Assembly: GCF_046297595.1 (NCBI RefSeq)
Contig: NZ_JBKBHT010000003.1
Span: 310,001-374,000 of the forward strand
Origin: Ferrovibrio sp046297595
GTDB lineage: Bacteria > Pseudomonadota > Alphaproteobacteria > Ferrovibrionales > Ferrovibrionaceae
Direction of reading: 5' to 3'
Length of the DNA: 64,000 nt
Part shown: in pieces, positions 16,421 through 24,323 of the stretch
Layout: each line of letters starts with the position of its first letter
Numbering within the stretch: the stretch's first letter is position 1
Notes under the pieces: generated by a model
The model's database searches: none
Told to the model about the DNA's origin: nothing
Seen by the model: only the letters and a program-made list of their open reading frames with translations
Program-made: the position numbers and the translations under genes

Positions 16421-17794
16421 ATGTTCGAGTCTCTGAGCGGCAAACTGGGCGAGGTTTTCGAGCGGCTGCGCAAGCGCGGCGCGCTGACGGAATCCGATGT
16501 CTCGGAAGCCCTGCGCGAAGTGCGCGTGGCGCTGCTGGAAGCCGATGTCGCCCTGCCCGTCGTCAAAAGCTTCATCGACGGCGTGAAGGCCAAGGCCGTC
16601 GGCCAGGAAGTGCTGCGCTCGGTGACGCCGGGCCAGATGGTGATCAAGATCGTTCACGATCACCTGGTCGAGATGCTGGGCGGTGCCGGCGAAGGCGAGG
16701 AGATCAACCTCAACGCCGTGCCGCCGGTGCCGGTGCTGATGGTCGGCCTGCAGGGTTCGGGCAAGACGACCAGCACGGCGAAGATCGCACTGCGCCTGCA
16801 GACGAAGGAGCGCAAGAAGGTGCTGATGGCGTCGCTGGACGTCTATCGCCCCGCCGCGCAGGAACAGCTTAAAATTCTCGGCGAGCAGAACGGCATTCCC
16901 GTGCTGCCCGTCGTGGCCGGCCAGATGCCGGTGGATATCGCCAAACGCGCCCTGCAGGCCGCCAAGCTGGGCGGTTACGACGTGCTGCTGCTGGATACCG
17001 CCGGCCGCCTGCATATCGACGAGACACTGATGCTGGAAGTGGCGGCCGTGCGCGACGCCGTGCAGCCGCACGAGACGCTGCTGGTGGCCGATGCCCTGAC
17101 CGGCCAGGATGCCGTCAATGTCGCAAAAAGCTTCAACGAGCGCGTCGGCGTCACTGGCATCGTGCTGACCCGCGTGGACGGCGACGGCCGCGGCGGCGCG
17201 GCGCTGAGCATGCGCGCCGTGACTGGCAAGCCGATCAAGCTGATCGGCGTGGGCGAAAAGGCCGATGCGCTGGAGACATTCCATCCCGAGCGCATCGCGC
17301 AGCGCATCCTCGGCATGGGCGACATCGTCAGCCTGGTCGAGAAGGCCGCCGAGACGATCGAGAAGGAAGAGGCCGAACGCCTGGCTGCCCGCGTGCAGAA
17401 GGGCCAGTTCGACCTGGACGACATGGCCAGCCAGCTCAAGCAGCTGCGCAAGATGGGCGGCATGTCGGGCGTGATGAACCTGCTGCCCGGCGTGGGCAAG
17501 GTGAAGCAGCAGATGGCCCAGGCCAACGTCGACGAGACCGTGCTGAAGCGCCAGGAAGCCATCATCGGCTCGATGACCAAGGACGAGCGCAAGAACCCGA
17601 AGGTGATCCACGCCTCGCGCAAGAAGCGCATCGCGGCGGGTTCGGGCACCTCGGTGCAGGATGTGAACAAGCTGCTGAAGCAGCATATGCAGATGGCCGA
17701 CATGATGAAGCGCATGTCCAAGCTCGGCCAGAAGGGTTTCATGCGCAGCATGGGTGCGATGCTGCCGGGCATGCCCGGCATGCCGAAGCTGTAA
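16421..17794 (+). CDS. ffh: Signal recognition particle protein Ffh
   Basis: Ffh is the SRP54 GTPase that binds signal sequences and the SRP RNA (ffs in this window). From ATG 16421 the protein is 457 residues, starting MFESLSGKLGEVFERLRKRG, the normal N domain. The G domain shows GLQGSGKTTSTAKIA, LMASLDVYRPAAQEQL, DTAGRLHIDE and TRVDGDGRGGAAL. The methionine-rich M domain includes GMSGVMNLLPGVGKVKQQM and ends GMLPGMPGMPKL. The frame is open from 16190, but that extension precedes the N domain and includes the promoter. It heads ffh-rpsP-rimM-trmD-rplS. Confidence 0.97.
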   Translation: MFESLSGKLGEVFERLRKRGALTESDVSEALREVRVALLEADVALPVVKSFIDGVKAKAVGQEVLRSVTPGQMVIKIVHDHLVEMLGGAGEGEEINLNAVPPVPVLMVGLQGSGKTTSTAKIALRLQTKERKKVLMASLDVYRPAAQEQLKILGEQNGIPVLPVVAGQMPVDIAKRALQAAKLGGYDVLLLDTAGRLHIDETLMLEVAAVRDAVQPHETLLVADALTGQDAVNVAKSFNERVGVTGIVLTRVDGDGRGGAALSMRAVTGKPIKLIGVGEKADALETFHPERIAQRILGMGDIVSLVEKAAETIEKEEAERLAARVQKGQFDLDDMASQLKQLRKMGGMSGVMNLLPGVGKVKQQMAQANVDETVLKRQEAIIGSMTKDERKNPKVIHASRKKRIAAGSGTSVQDVNKLLKQHMQMADMMKRMSKLGQKGFMRSMGAMLPGMPGMPKL

Positions 17795-17861
17795 GGCTGC
17801 GCTGAATGAGTTCGTTTGTTTTCGAGTTTCTGGGTTTCAACGTTTAACTGGAAGGAAGACC

Positions 17862-18239
17862 ATGTCCGTCAAGATCCGCATGACCCGCGGCGGCGCCAAG
17901 AAGCGCCCGTACTATCGCATCGTGGTGGCCGACTCGCGCAGCCCGCGCGATGGCCGCTTCATCGAGAAGATCGGTTCCTATGATCCGATGCTGCCGAAGG
18001 ACCGCGAGCGCGTGCAGCTCGACGTCGAGCGCGTGAAGTACTGGCTGAGCCAGGGCGCCACGCCGTCCGACCGCTGCGCCAGCTTCTTCGCCAAGGCCGG
18101 CCTGATGACCTGGACCCACGGCAACAACCCGGAGAAGGGCAAGCCGAAGGCCAAGGCGCAGGAGCGCATCAAGGCTGCCGAGGAAGCCGCGAAGGCGGCC
18201 GCCGAGGCTGCTGCCGCCCCGGCCGGCGACGCGCAGTAA
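17862..18239 (+). CDS. rpsP: 30S ribosomal protein bS16
   Basis: The 125-residue protein starts MSVKIRMTRGGAKKRPYYRI and has VVADSRSPRDGRFIEKIGSYDPM and WLSQGATPSDRCASFFAKAG, diagnostic of S16. The C-terminal 40 residues are a Lys/Ala-rich tail (KAKAQERIKAAEEAAKAAAE), longer than in E. coli but usual in alphaproteobacteria. A strong ribosome site GGAAGGAAG lies just upstream. The gene is second in the ffh operon, 67 bases after ffh. Confidence 0.97.
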   Translation: MSVKIRMTRGGAKKRPYYRIVVADSRSPRDGRFIEKIGSYDPMLPKDRERVQLDVERVKYWLSQGATPSDRCASFFAKAGLMTWTHGNNPEKGKPKAKAQERIKAAEEAAKAAAEAAAAPAGDAQ

Positions 18240-18257
18240 GCCGGCGACGCTTGCAGC

Positions 18258-18812
18258 ATGACCGACACGGTCCTGCTCGGTGTCGTTATCGGCGCGCAGG
18301 GCGTCCGCGGCGAGGTGAAGGTGAAGACCTTCACCGGCGATCCGGAGGCCCTGGGGGATTACGGTCCCCTGCAGGATGCGCGCGGCGAGAAGACGTTCCG
18401 GCTGACCGTGCGGCGTATTGCCAAGGGTGATGTGGTGATTGCGGGTATCAAGGGCATCGACGACCGCAACGCGGCGGAAGCGCTGAAGGGCACGGAACTG
18501 TTCGTGCCGCGCAGCGCCCTGCCGCCGGCCGCAGAGGGCGAGTTCTACTACGCCGATCTGATCGGCCTGGCGACGATCACCACCACCGGCCGCGTACTGG
18601 GCCAGGTGATGGCGGTGCATAATTACGGCGCCGGCGACATGCTGGAAGTGAAAACCGAAGGCGGGCGTTCGGCGATGGTGCCGTTCACCGACGATGCGGT
18701 GCCGGAAGTGGACCTTGTGGAGCGTCGCGTGCTGGTCGAACCGGCCTTCTGGCTGGGCGATCCGGAGACGGACGAGGACCGGAAGGACGAAGACCGGAAG
18801 GTCGGGGCGTAA
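18258..18812 (+). CDS. rimM: Ribosome maturation factor RimM
   Basis: RimM assists 30S head assembly by binding uS19. The 184-residue protein opens VLLGVVIGAQGVRGEVKVKTF (RimM N-terminal barrel), with KGIDDRNAAEALKGTELFVPR. The PRC-barrel segment is GEFYYADLIGLATITTTGRVLGQV, then DMLEVKTEGG, MVPFTDDAVPEVDL and the C-terminal VEPAFWLGD. The acidic tail DEDRKDEDRKVGA includes a small internal repeat. The gene lies 18 bases after rpsP and 3 bases before trmD. Confidence 0.95.
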   Translation: MTDTVLLGVVIGAQGVRGEVKVKTFTGDPEALGDYGPLQDARGEKTFRLTVRRIAKGDVVIAGIKGIDDRNAAEALKGTELFVPRSALPPAAEGEFYYADLIGLATITTTGRVLGQVMAVHNYGAGDMLEVKTEGGRSAMVPFTDDAVPEVDLVERRVLVEPAFWLGDPETDEDRKDEDRKVGA

Positions 18813-18815
18813 CGT

Positions 18816-19553
18816 ATGGCAGCGGCGATGCCGTGGAATGCGCGGGTGCTGACGCTCTATCCCGCGATGTTCCCCGGCCCGCTGGGCCAGAGCCTGGCCG
18901 GACGGGCCCTTGTCGAGGGCCGGTGGTCGCTGACGGCGGTGGACATCCGCGATTTCGCGCGCGATAAACACCGCACCGTCGACGACACCCCCTGCGGGGG
19001 CGGGCCCGGCATGGTGATGCGGCCCGACGTGCTGGCGACAGCGATCGATGAGACGCTGGCCGGCGCGGGGAGTGCAGCGGCGGAACAGCCGCTGATCTAT
19101 TTCTCGCCGCGTGGCCGGCGCCTGGACCAGGCGCTGGTGCATGAGGTGAAGGCGGCAGGCGGCGCGACGCTGATCTGCGGTCGGTTCGAGGGGGTGGACG
19201 AGCGCCTGCTGCAGGCACGCCCCGTCGTCGAGGTCAGCCTCGGCGATTTCGTCCTCTCGGGCGGCGAGATCGCAGCCTACGCGTTGATCGACGCGGTGGT
19301 GCGGCTGTTGCCCGGAGTGATGGGTGCCGAAGAGTCCGGCACCGAGGAGAGTTTCGCGGACGGCTTGCTGGAATATCCCCAGTATACCCGGCCGCAAATG
19401 TGGGAGGGCCGCGCGGTGCCGGAGGTGCTGCTGTCGGGCCACCACGAGAGGATCGCAGCCTGGCGGCGCGAGATGGCGGAAAAGATCACCGCCGAGCGCC
19501 GGCCGGACCTGTGGGAGCGTTACCGCCGGCGCAAGCCGGCGGCGAAGGATTGA
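18816..19553 (+). CDS. trmD: tRNA (guanine-N1-)-methyltransferase TrmD
   Basis: TrmD makes m1G37 in tRNAs, preventing +1 frameshifting. The 245-residue SPOUT enzyme shows LTLYPAMFPGPLGQSLAG, VDDTPCGGGPGMVMRPDVL, LIYFSPRGRRLDQALVHE, LICGRFEGVDERLL, the trefoil-knot loop SLGDFVLSGGEIAA and YTRPQMWEGRAVPEVLLSGHH. It starts 3 bases after rimM and is followed 39 bases later by rplS, the conserved order. Confidence 0.97.
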   Translation: MAAAMPWNARVLTLYPAMFPGPLGQSLAGRALVEGRWSLTAVDIRDFARDKHRTVDDTPCGGGPGMVMRPDVLATAIDETLAGAGSAAAEQPLIYFSPRGRRLDQALVHEVKAAGGATLICGRFEGVDERLLQARPVVEVSLGDFVLSGGEIAAYALIDAVVRLLPGVMGAEESGTEESFADGLLEYPQYTRPQMWEGRAVPEVLLSGHHERIAAWRREMAEKITAERRPDLWERYRRRKPAAKD

Positions 19554-19592
19554 AACGAGTTTGGACTTTTACGAAGAGAAAGGCTGAGTGCC

Positions 19593-19976
19593 ATGAACCT
19601 GTTGCAGCAGATCGAGAAAGAGCAGTCCGACGCTCTGGTCGCCGCCCGTGCGGTGCCCGATTTCGGCCCCGGCGACACGCTGAAGGTCAACGTGAAGGTG
19701 GTCGAAGGCGGCCGCGAGCGCGTGCAGGCCTATGAAGGCGTGTGCATTGCCCGCTCCAACCGCGGCGTGAATTCGTCGTTCACCGTACGCAAGATTTCCT
19801 ACGGCGAAGGCGTGGAGCGTATCTTCCCGCTGTACAGCCCGCGCATCGAGTCGATCGTGGTGGTGCGCCGCGGCGACGTGCGTCGCGCCAAGCTGTATTA
19901 CCTGCGCGGCCGCACCGGCAAGGCCGCCCGCATCACCGAGAAGCGCGACAACCAGGGCGCGGCCGACAAGGCCTGA
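19593..19976 (+). CDS. rplS: 50S ribosomal protein bL19
   Basis: L19 lies at the 30S-50S interface. The 127-residue sequence has MNLLQQIEKEQSD, FGPGDTLKVNVKVVEGGRER, AYEGVCIARSNRGVNSSFTV, ISYGEGVERIFPLYSPRIES and KLYYLRGRTGKAARI, all characteristic. It is the last gene of the ffh-rpsP-rimM-trmD-rplS operon and is followed by a clear terminator at about 20042. The C-terminal NQGAADKA tail is ordinary. Confidence 0.97.
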   Translation: MNLLQQIEKEQSDALVAARAVPDFGPGDTLKVNVKVVEGGRERVQAYEGVCIARSNRGVNSSFTVRKISYGEGVERIFPLYSPRIESIVVVRRGDVRRAKLYYLRGRTGKAARITEKRDNQGAADKA

Positions 19977-20041
19977 TCCTCGCGCCGGCCCAGGGTGCAG
20001 CCCGGCCGGCGACGCGTTTTCTGACATGCGGTTTTGAGTTG

Positions 20042-20085
20042 AAAGCCGCCTGCATCCTTCATGGGGATGCGGGCGGCTTTTCTTT
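20042..20085 (+). terminator. Rho-independent terminator after rplS
   Basis: AAAGCCGCCTGCATCC pairs with GGGATGCGGGCGGCTTT around a short loop (TTCATG) and is followed by TTTTCTTTGTC. The long GC stem plus T-rich tail ends the ribosomal operon. Confidence 0.85.
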
Positions 20086-20107
20086 GTCTGCTTCTGTTAC
20101 AGCGTGG

Positions 20108-20509
20108 CTATTCCGCCGCAGCGCGATCCTGCGATCCACGCAGGCGCGGGCCGTTCTGCGCCGCCCACTTCCCCAGCGCATCCAGCACGGGCCGCAGCGA
20201 CTGGCCCAGATCGGTGAGCCAGTATTCGACCTTGGGCGGCACTGCGGCATGTACGCGGCGGCCGACCAGGCCGGCGGTTTCCAGCGCGCGGAGCTGCTTG
20301 GTCAGCTCCTTCTGGGTGATCAGCGGAATGGAGCGGGAAAGTTCGGAGAAGCGCAGCGGCTCGCCTTTCGCCCGCGCAAGGGTGAGGATGATCGGCACCG
20401 CCCATTTGTTGGCGATCAGGTCGAGCGTGGCGCAGATCATGCGCGCGCAGAGCGGCTGGCCGTCTGCGGTCAGCTCGTGGCGGAAATCGAGGTCGCCCTT
20501 GGTATCCAT
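20108..20509 (-). CDS. HxlR-family transcriptional regulator
   Basis: This 133-residue winged-helix regulator starts at ATG 20509 with MDTKGDLDFRHELTADGQPL. It contains CARMICATLDLIANKWAVPIILTLA, then RFSELSRSIPLITQKELTKQLRALETAGLV and VEYWLTDLGQSLRPVLDALGKWA. The order 'W.xxIILxL...F.EL...I..I..K.LT..LR.LE..GL..R' is the HxlR hallmark. A Cys (CARM) at the N-terminus is typical of redox- or electrophile-sensing members. It is divergent from a GST gene and probably regulates it and itself through the inverted repeat that overlaps its own start codon. Confidence 0.9.
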   Translation of the reverse strand: MDTKGDLDFRHELTADGQPLCARMICATLDLIANKWAVPIILTLARAKGEPLRFSELSRSIPLITQKELTKQLRALETAGLVGRRVHAAVPPKVEYWLTDLGQSLRPVLDALGKWAAQNGPRLRGSQDRAAAE

Positions 20510-20551
20510 TTGGCAAGTATAGAGCCTATTGGTGCCTGCTTGCAAATGGAT
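20504..20551. promoter_or_regulatory. Inverted repeat operator between HxlR and GST genes
   Basis: ATCCATTTGGCAAG at 20504-20517 is mirrored by CTTGCAAATGGAT at 20539-20551 (13 of 14 positions, one extra G in the left arm), with 21 bases between. The left arm contains the HxlR initiation codon. This is placed as expected for an autoregulatory operator of a divergent regulator/target pair. Confidence 0.55.
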
Positions 20552-20614
20552 ACTACTATGGCCTATCCCTCTGGTCCGGCGGTTTCGCGCCGATACAAGG
20601 AGGATTAAGCCCGG

Positions 20615-21265
20615 ATGGCCAAGCTCGATTTCTACTTCTCGCCCGGCGCCTGCTCGCTGGCGACCCATATCTGCCTGGAAGAGGCCGGCGCGGCCTTCAC
20701 GCCGAAGCCGACCTATACCCGCAAGGGCCAGACCCGCACCCCGGAATACCTGGCGCTGAACCCCAAGGGCAAGGTGCCGATGCTGGGCATCGACGGCCAC
20801 ATGCTGACCGAGAATACCGCGATCATCACCTGGCTGAACCGCAGCTATCCGAATGCCAAGCTGCTGCCCACGGGCGACGCGCTGAAGGAAGCCGAGGCGC
20901 TGGCGTTTGTTGCCTGGTGCGCCTCGGGCGTGCATCCGGTGATGAGCCGCTTCTTCGGCCCGCAGAATTTCTGCGACCTGCCGGACAGCGCCGACAATGT
21001 GAAGGCGCTGGCCACCAAGGCGACGGCGGCGAATTTCGCGCTGATCGAAAAGGCCGTGACCGGAAAGGACTGGGTGTTCGGCGAGTGGTCGGCGGCCGAT
21101 GCCTATATCTTCGTGTTCTTCAACTGGGCCTCGAAACTGGGCCTCGACCTGTCGGCCTATCCGAACTACGCCAAGCATGCCGAGCGCATGAAGCAGCGCC
21201 CGGCCGTGCAGCGTGCGCTGGCCCGCGAGGCCGAAGCGATGGCCGCGATGGAGAAGGCGGCGTAA
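20615..21265 (+). CDS. Glutathione S-transferase
   Basis: This 216-residue GST has a thioredoxin-fold N-domain: LDFYFSPGACSLATHICLEEAG, then NPKGKVPMLGIDGHMLTENTAIITWLNRSYP with the cis-Pro VPML and the GSH-binding TENTAI. Its helical C-domain contains WVFGEWSAADAYIFVFFNWA (the conserved Asp N-cap). SPGACS is typical of beta-class bacterial GSTs. It is divergent from an HxlR regulator whose operator lies between the genes, suggesting induction by electrophiles. The substrate is unknown. Confidence 0.92.
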   Translation: MAKLDFYFSPGACSLATHICLEEAGAAFTPKPTYTRKGQTRTPEYLALNPKGKVPMLGIDGHMLTENTAIITWLNRSYPNAKLLPTGDALKEAEALAFVAWCASGVHPVMSRFFGPQNFCDLPDSADNVKALATKATAANFALIEKAVTGKDWVFGEWSAADAYIFVFFNWASKLGLDLSAYPNYAKHAERMKQRPAVQRALAREAEAMAAMEKAA

Positions 21266-21382
21266 ACAGCCCGGCATAAAGCCTGAATCACCGTTTCGTG
21301 TAGATCACGGAATCGGGGCGGCGCCATAGACTGGTGCTGCCCCGCACTTCACCAGACGTCAAAAAAGCAAAGGACACTTCCC

Positions 21383-21787
21383 ATGACCGCCATTGAAAAA
21401 TTCGCCCCGCTGCTGGGCCGCATCCTGATCGCGCTGCTCTACATCCCTGCCGGCATCAACAAGATCGGCGGCTTCCAAGGCACGGTGGGCTATATCGCCT
21501 CCAAGGGCCTGCCACTGCCGCAGGTGGCCGCCGCCGGCACCATCGTCGTCGAGGTTGTTGTGGCCGCCGCGCTGCTGCTGGGCTTCAAGGCGCGCTATGC
21601 CGCCCTGGTGCTGACCGCCTTCACCTTCGTCGCTGCCGTGATCTTCCACAATTTCTGGGCCGTGCCGGCCGAGCAGGTGATGATGCAGCAGATCAACTTC
21701 TTCAAGAACCTCGCCATCGTGGGCGGCCTGCTGTTCGTCGCCGCCTTCGGCGCCGGTCCGCTCAGCCTCGACAATCGCAAGGGCTGA
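21383..21787 (+). CDS. DoxX family membrane protein
   Basis: This 134-residue protein has four hydrophobic segments. The sequence LLGRILIALLYIPAGINKIGGFQGTVGYIASKGLPLPQVAA and the following EVVVAAALLLGFKARYAALVL match the DoxX family. GNxxKxxxF-like signals (NKIGGFQ) lie in the first loop. DoxX proteins are inner-membrane components of redox or detoxification systems of unclear activity. It ends before a strong terminator and appears to be a single-gene unit. Confidence 0.9.
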   Translation: MTAIEKFAPLLGRILIALLYIPAGINKIGGFQGTVGYIASKGLPLPQVAAAGTIVVEVVVAAALLLGFKARYAALVLTAFTFVAAVIFHNFWAVPAEQVMMQQINFFKNLAIVGGLLFVAAFGAGPLSLDNRKG

Positions 21788-21808
21788 TCGAAGATCATTG
21801 CCTGAAAG

Positions 21809-21848
21809 GCCGCCGGCCCGGGAGCAAATCCTGGCCGGCGGCTTTTTT
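21809..21848 (+). terminator. Rho-independent terminator after doxX-like gene
   Basis: GCCGCCGGCC at 21809-21818 pairs with GGCCGGCGGC at 21833-21842 around a 14-base loop, directly followed by six T. Confidence 0.88.
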
Positions 21849-21859
21849 ATTGCACGGCG

Positions 21860-22366
21860 ATGCTGGACCCGACGGTCGCGACAGCGTCAACTGCGGCCAT
21901 GATCCTCGTCACGCCCGCACTGCCCGATCCCGCCTTCCTCGCCAGCCTGCCGGGCTGCGATTTCGCCGATGCCTTCAGCGTGGCGGTCGCGCGCCGCGAT
22001 CTGGACGCGCGTGAACTCTCGGCGGCGTTCTTCAGCACGCCGCCGGCCTGGGTCGCCACGCTGTTGGCGACGCGCAATGCCATCATGCGCCGGCTGGGCT
22101 ACAAGGCGCCCAAGATACACACGGGCTTTCCGGTGCTGCGCGAGTCGCAAACGGAAGTCGTGTCCGGCCTGGATGACGGCCACCTGGATTTCCGCGCCCT
22201 GATGCGGATCGACGCGGAAGCAGGCGGCAGCCGCATCACGCTGACCACCGCAGTCGCCACCCATAACTGGATCGGCCGCGTCTACCTGACGCTCATCATG
22301 CCGTTCCACAAGCTGATCGTGCGCAGCATGGTACGGCAAATGGCCGTCCGATTAGGGGCCGAATAG
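21860..22366 (+). CDS. DUF2867 domain protein
   Basis: This 168-residue protein contains DUF2867 features: DFADAFSVAVARRDLDARELSAAFFSTPPAWVATLLATRNAIMRRLG, FPVLRESQTEVVSGLDDGHLDFRALMRI, ITLTTAVATHNWIGRVYLTLIMPFHKLIVRSMVRQM. The last segment is the usual C-terminal amphipathic helix. Function is unknown. The start at 21860 lies only 12 bases past a terminator T tract; ATG 21899 is an alternative. It overlaps the esterase gene tail to tail by 15 bases. Confidence 0.82.
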   Translation: MLDPTVATASTAAMILVTPALPDPAFLASLPGCDFADAFSVAVARRDLDARELSAAFFSTPPAWVATLLATRNAIMRRLGYKAPKIHTGFPVLRESQTEVVSGLDDGHLDFRALMRIDAEAGGSRITLTTAVATHNWIGRVYLTLIMPFHKLIVRSMVRQMAVRLGAE

Positions 22367-23221
22367 GGCGTCTTTCACCTGCGGCGCATCGAACATGCGC
22401 TTGCTGCTGTGCCCCACCTTTGGCACCTCGACCAGCCGCCAGTTCAGCACCCAGCCCTTTTCCTGTGCCAATGCCTGCCCGGCGCGGAAGAAATTCAGGC
22501 CGCGTTCATGGCGTGTGACGCCCTGTTCGACCGCATCTTCGTTATCGTCCCGGTTTGTGGTGCCGGTATCGGTCATGCCGAGATAGACGGTGAGCGGCGC
22601 CGCCAGATAGCGTTTCATAAAGTCGTCGTTGACCAGCGAAGCGGTGGCGCCGCCGAGGCCGTAGGGAAATTCCTCTTTCGCCGTCGGGAAGACCCACGAA
22701 GACGGATTGGCGACGACGATGCGCTTTGCCGCATGCGGCACGAAGGCGGCAAAGCGGCTGAGAAACTGGCCGCCGGCGGAATGGCCGATCAGGTAATAGG
22801 GCCAATCCGCCCGGCCTTCTTCACGACGCAGAATCTCGATCAGCCTGAGCAGGGTTGTGCCGATCCATTTCTCCTGCGGCTGCAACGCTTTCTGGTTGGC
22901 GATGCCACCGCGCTGATAAAGCGCCGAGGGAAAGCGATTCTTGTCGAACAGCGGCGCAACTACCGCAAGGCCATAGCGGTCGGCAATGGTCTTCGCATTA
23001 TCGCGATAAACATCCGCGTCGCGTGCGACGCCATGGAAAACCAGCAGCAGCGCGCCATCCGTGTAGCCGGCGGGCTTGTAAGTGAAGAGTTCGAGATTGT
23101 AGTCGCCGGCCTTCACGACCCGATAGCCATCGCCAATCGGGATGGGCTGCGCCTCTGCCGAGGCCGCAAAGGCCAGCAGCCCGGCCAGGATGACGACTCG
23201 CGTTATGATTTTCCGCCACAT
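22352..23221 (-). CDS. Exported alpha/beta hydrolase (esterase/depolymerase-like)
   Basis: The 289-residue protein starts with a signal peptide (MWRKIITRVVILAGLLAFAA, cleavage after SAEA). It has a PHB-depolymerase/esterase-type fold: ALLLVFHGVARDADVYRDNA, nucleophile elbow LIGHSAGGQFLSRFAAFVP, VYLGMTDTGTTNRDD near the acid, and VGHSSKRMF at the catalytic His. A strong ribosome site GGAGG precedes ATG 23221. It is probably periplasmic; the substrate is unknown. It overlaps the convergent DUF2867 gene. Confidence 0.83.
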   Translation of the reverse strand: MWRKIITRVVILAGLLAFAASAEAQPIPIGDGYRVVKAGDYNLELFTYKPAGYTDGALLLVFHGVARDADVYRDNAKTIADRYGLAVVAPLFDKNRFPSALYQRGGIANQKALQPQEKWIGTTLLRLIEILRREEGRADWPYYLIGHSAGGQFLSRFAAFVPHAAKRIVVANPSSWVFPTAKEEFPYGLGGATASLVNDDFMKRYLAAPLTVYLGMTDTGTTNRDDNEDAVEQGVTRHERGLNFFRAGQALAQEKGWVLNWRLVEVPKVGHSSKRMFDAPQVKDALFGP

Positions 23222-23248
23222 GATATACCTCCATGCAGCGGAGCCGCG

Positions 23249-24163
23249 CTATTGCGCTGCCGTCTCCCCGCTCTTTGCCGATACGTCCTGCACCAGCCAG
23301 TCGCGCATGGCCTTGATGCGCGGCGCGTCGGCCATGTGTTCGAGGCAGACGAACCAGTAGGCGTTGGTGAGCGGCAGGGTCTTGTCGAACAGTTTCACCA
23401 GCCGGCCTGCCGCCACTTCCTCGGCCACCAGTTCGGGATCCATCACCGCGATGCCCATGCCCTGGACGGCGGCCTGGATCGCGTAGGAGCGCGTCTCGAA
23501 CATCTGGCCCACATTCACGTCGATGCGGGTCTCGCCCACCGAGTTGAGCCAGATGCGCCAGTCGTCGCGCCGGTTCTGGCTGTGCAGCAGCTTCTGGTCC
23601 TTCAGGTCGGCGGGCTTTTTGATCGCCTCGGCGAATTTCGGATGCGCCACCGGCACCAGGGATTCCGAGAACAGCCGCGTGCAGGACAGGCCCGGCCAGA
23701 CGCCGTCGCCATGGCGGATGGCGCAGTCGATGCCCTCGCGCTCCAGGTCGGCGGGTTTCAGCGAGGTGGTGATGCGTACCTCGATATCGGGATACTGCTC
23801 CTGGAAGCGCGGCAGGCGCGGGATGAACCAGCGCATGGCGAAGGTGGACAGCATCGACACCGTGAGCGTGCCCTCGCCGCGCCGGGCCTCCAGCTTGGAG
23901 AGCGCCGAGGCCAGGTGGTCGAAGCCTTCCTGCACGTCCGGCAGGATGAGCTGGCCTTCGGTGGAGAGCACCAGTCCCTTGCGGGTGCGATGGAACAGCG
24001 GCACGCCCAGCAGTTCCTCCAGCTGGCGGATCTGGTGGGAAATCGCCGACAGCGTGACCGAGAGTTCCTCGGCGGCGGCGGTAAAATTCAGGTGGCGCCC
24101 GGCGGCCTCGAAGGCTTTCAGGGCGTTGAGGGGCAGCAGGCGGCGGCTGGGCAGGTGGGCCAT
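23249..24163 (-). CDS. LysR-type regulator, GcvA-like
   Basis: From ATG 24163 this 304-residue regulator begins MAHLPSRRLLPLNALKAFEAAG and has the GcvA-type HTH RHLNFTAAAEELSVTLSAISHQIRQLEELLGVPLFHRTRKGL. The effector domain includes GEGTLTVSMLSTFAMRWFIPRL and DLEREGIDCAIRHGDGVWPGL, typical of the GcvA/AmpR group. It is divergent from leuC with about 160 bases between. Regulation of leuCD by it is possible, but GcvA-like proteins are many and targets diverse. Confidence 0.9.
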   Translation of the reverse strand: MAHLPSRRLLPLNALKAFEAAGRHLNFTAAAEELSVTLSAISHQIRQLEELLGVPLFHRTRKGLVLSTEGQLILPDVQEGFDHLASALSKLEARRGEGTLTVSMLSTFAMRWFIPRLPRFQEQYPDIEVRITTSLKPADLEREGIDCAIRHGDGVWPGLSCTRLFSESLVPVAHPKFAEAIKKPADLKDQKLLHSQNRRDDWRIWLNSVGETRIDVNVGQMFETRSYAIQAAVQGMGIAVMDPELVAEEVAAGRLVKLFDKTLPLTNAYWFVCLEHMADAPRIKAMRDWLVQDVSAKSGETAAQ

Positions 24164-24323
24164 GGGAATTTCTTTTAAGCCGGAGGCGAATTTAAATCCA
24201 CCGGGCCGGGCGTAATCGCCACTGGACGGACGGGGGCCGGTCGGGTTGAATTCCCCGGCCATTTTTGGCCCCGAAACGCCCTGTACTCGCAATAAAAGTA
24301 CGCAAGAGAACGGACCAGCCGCC

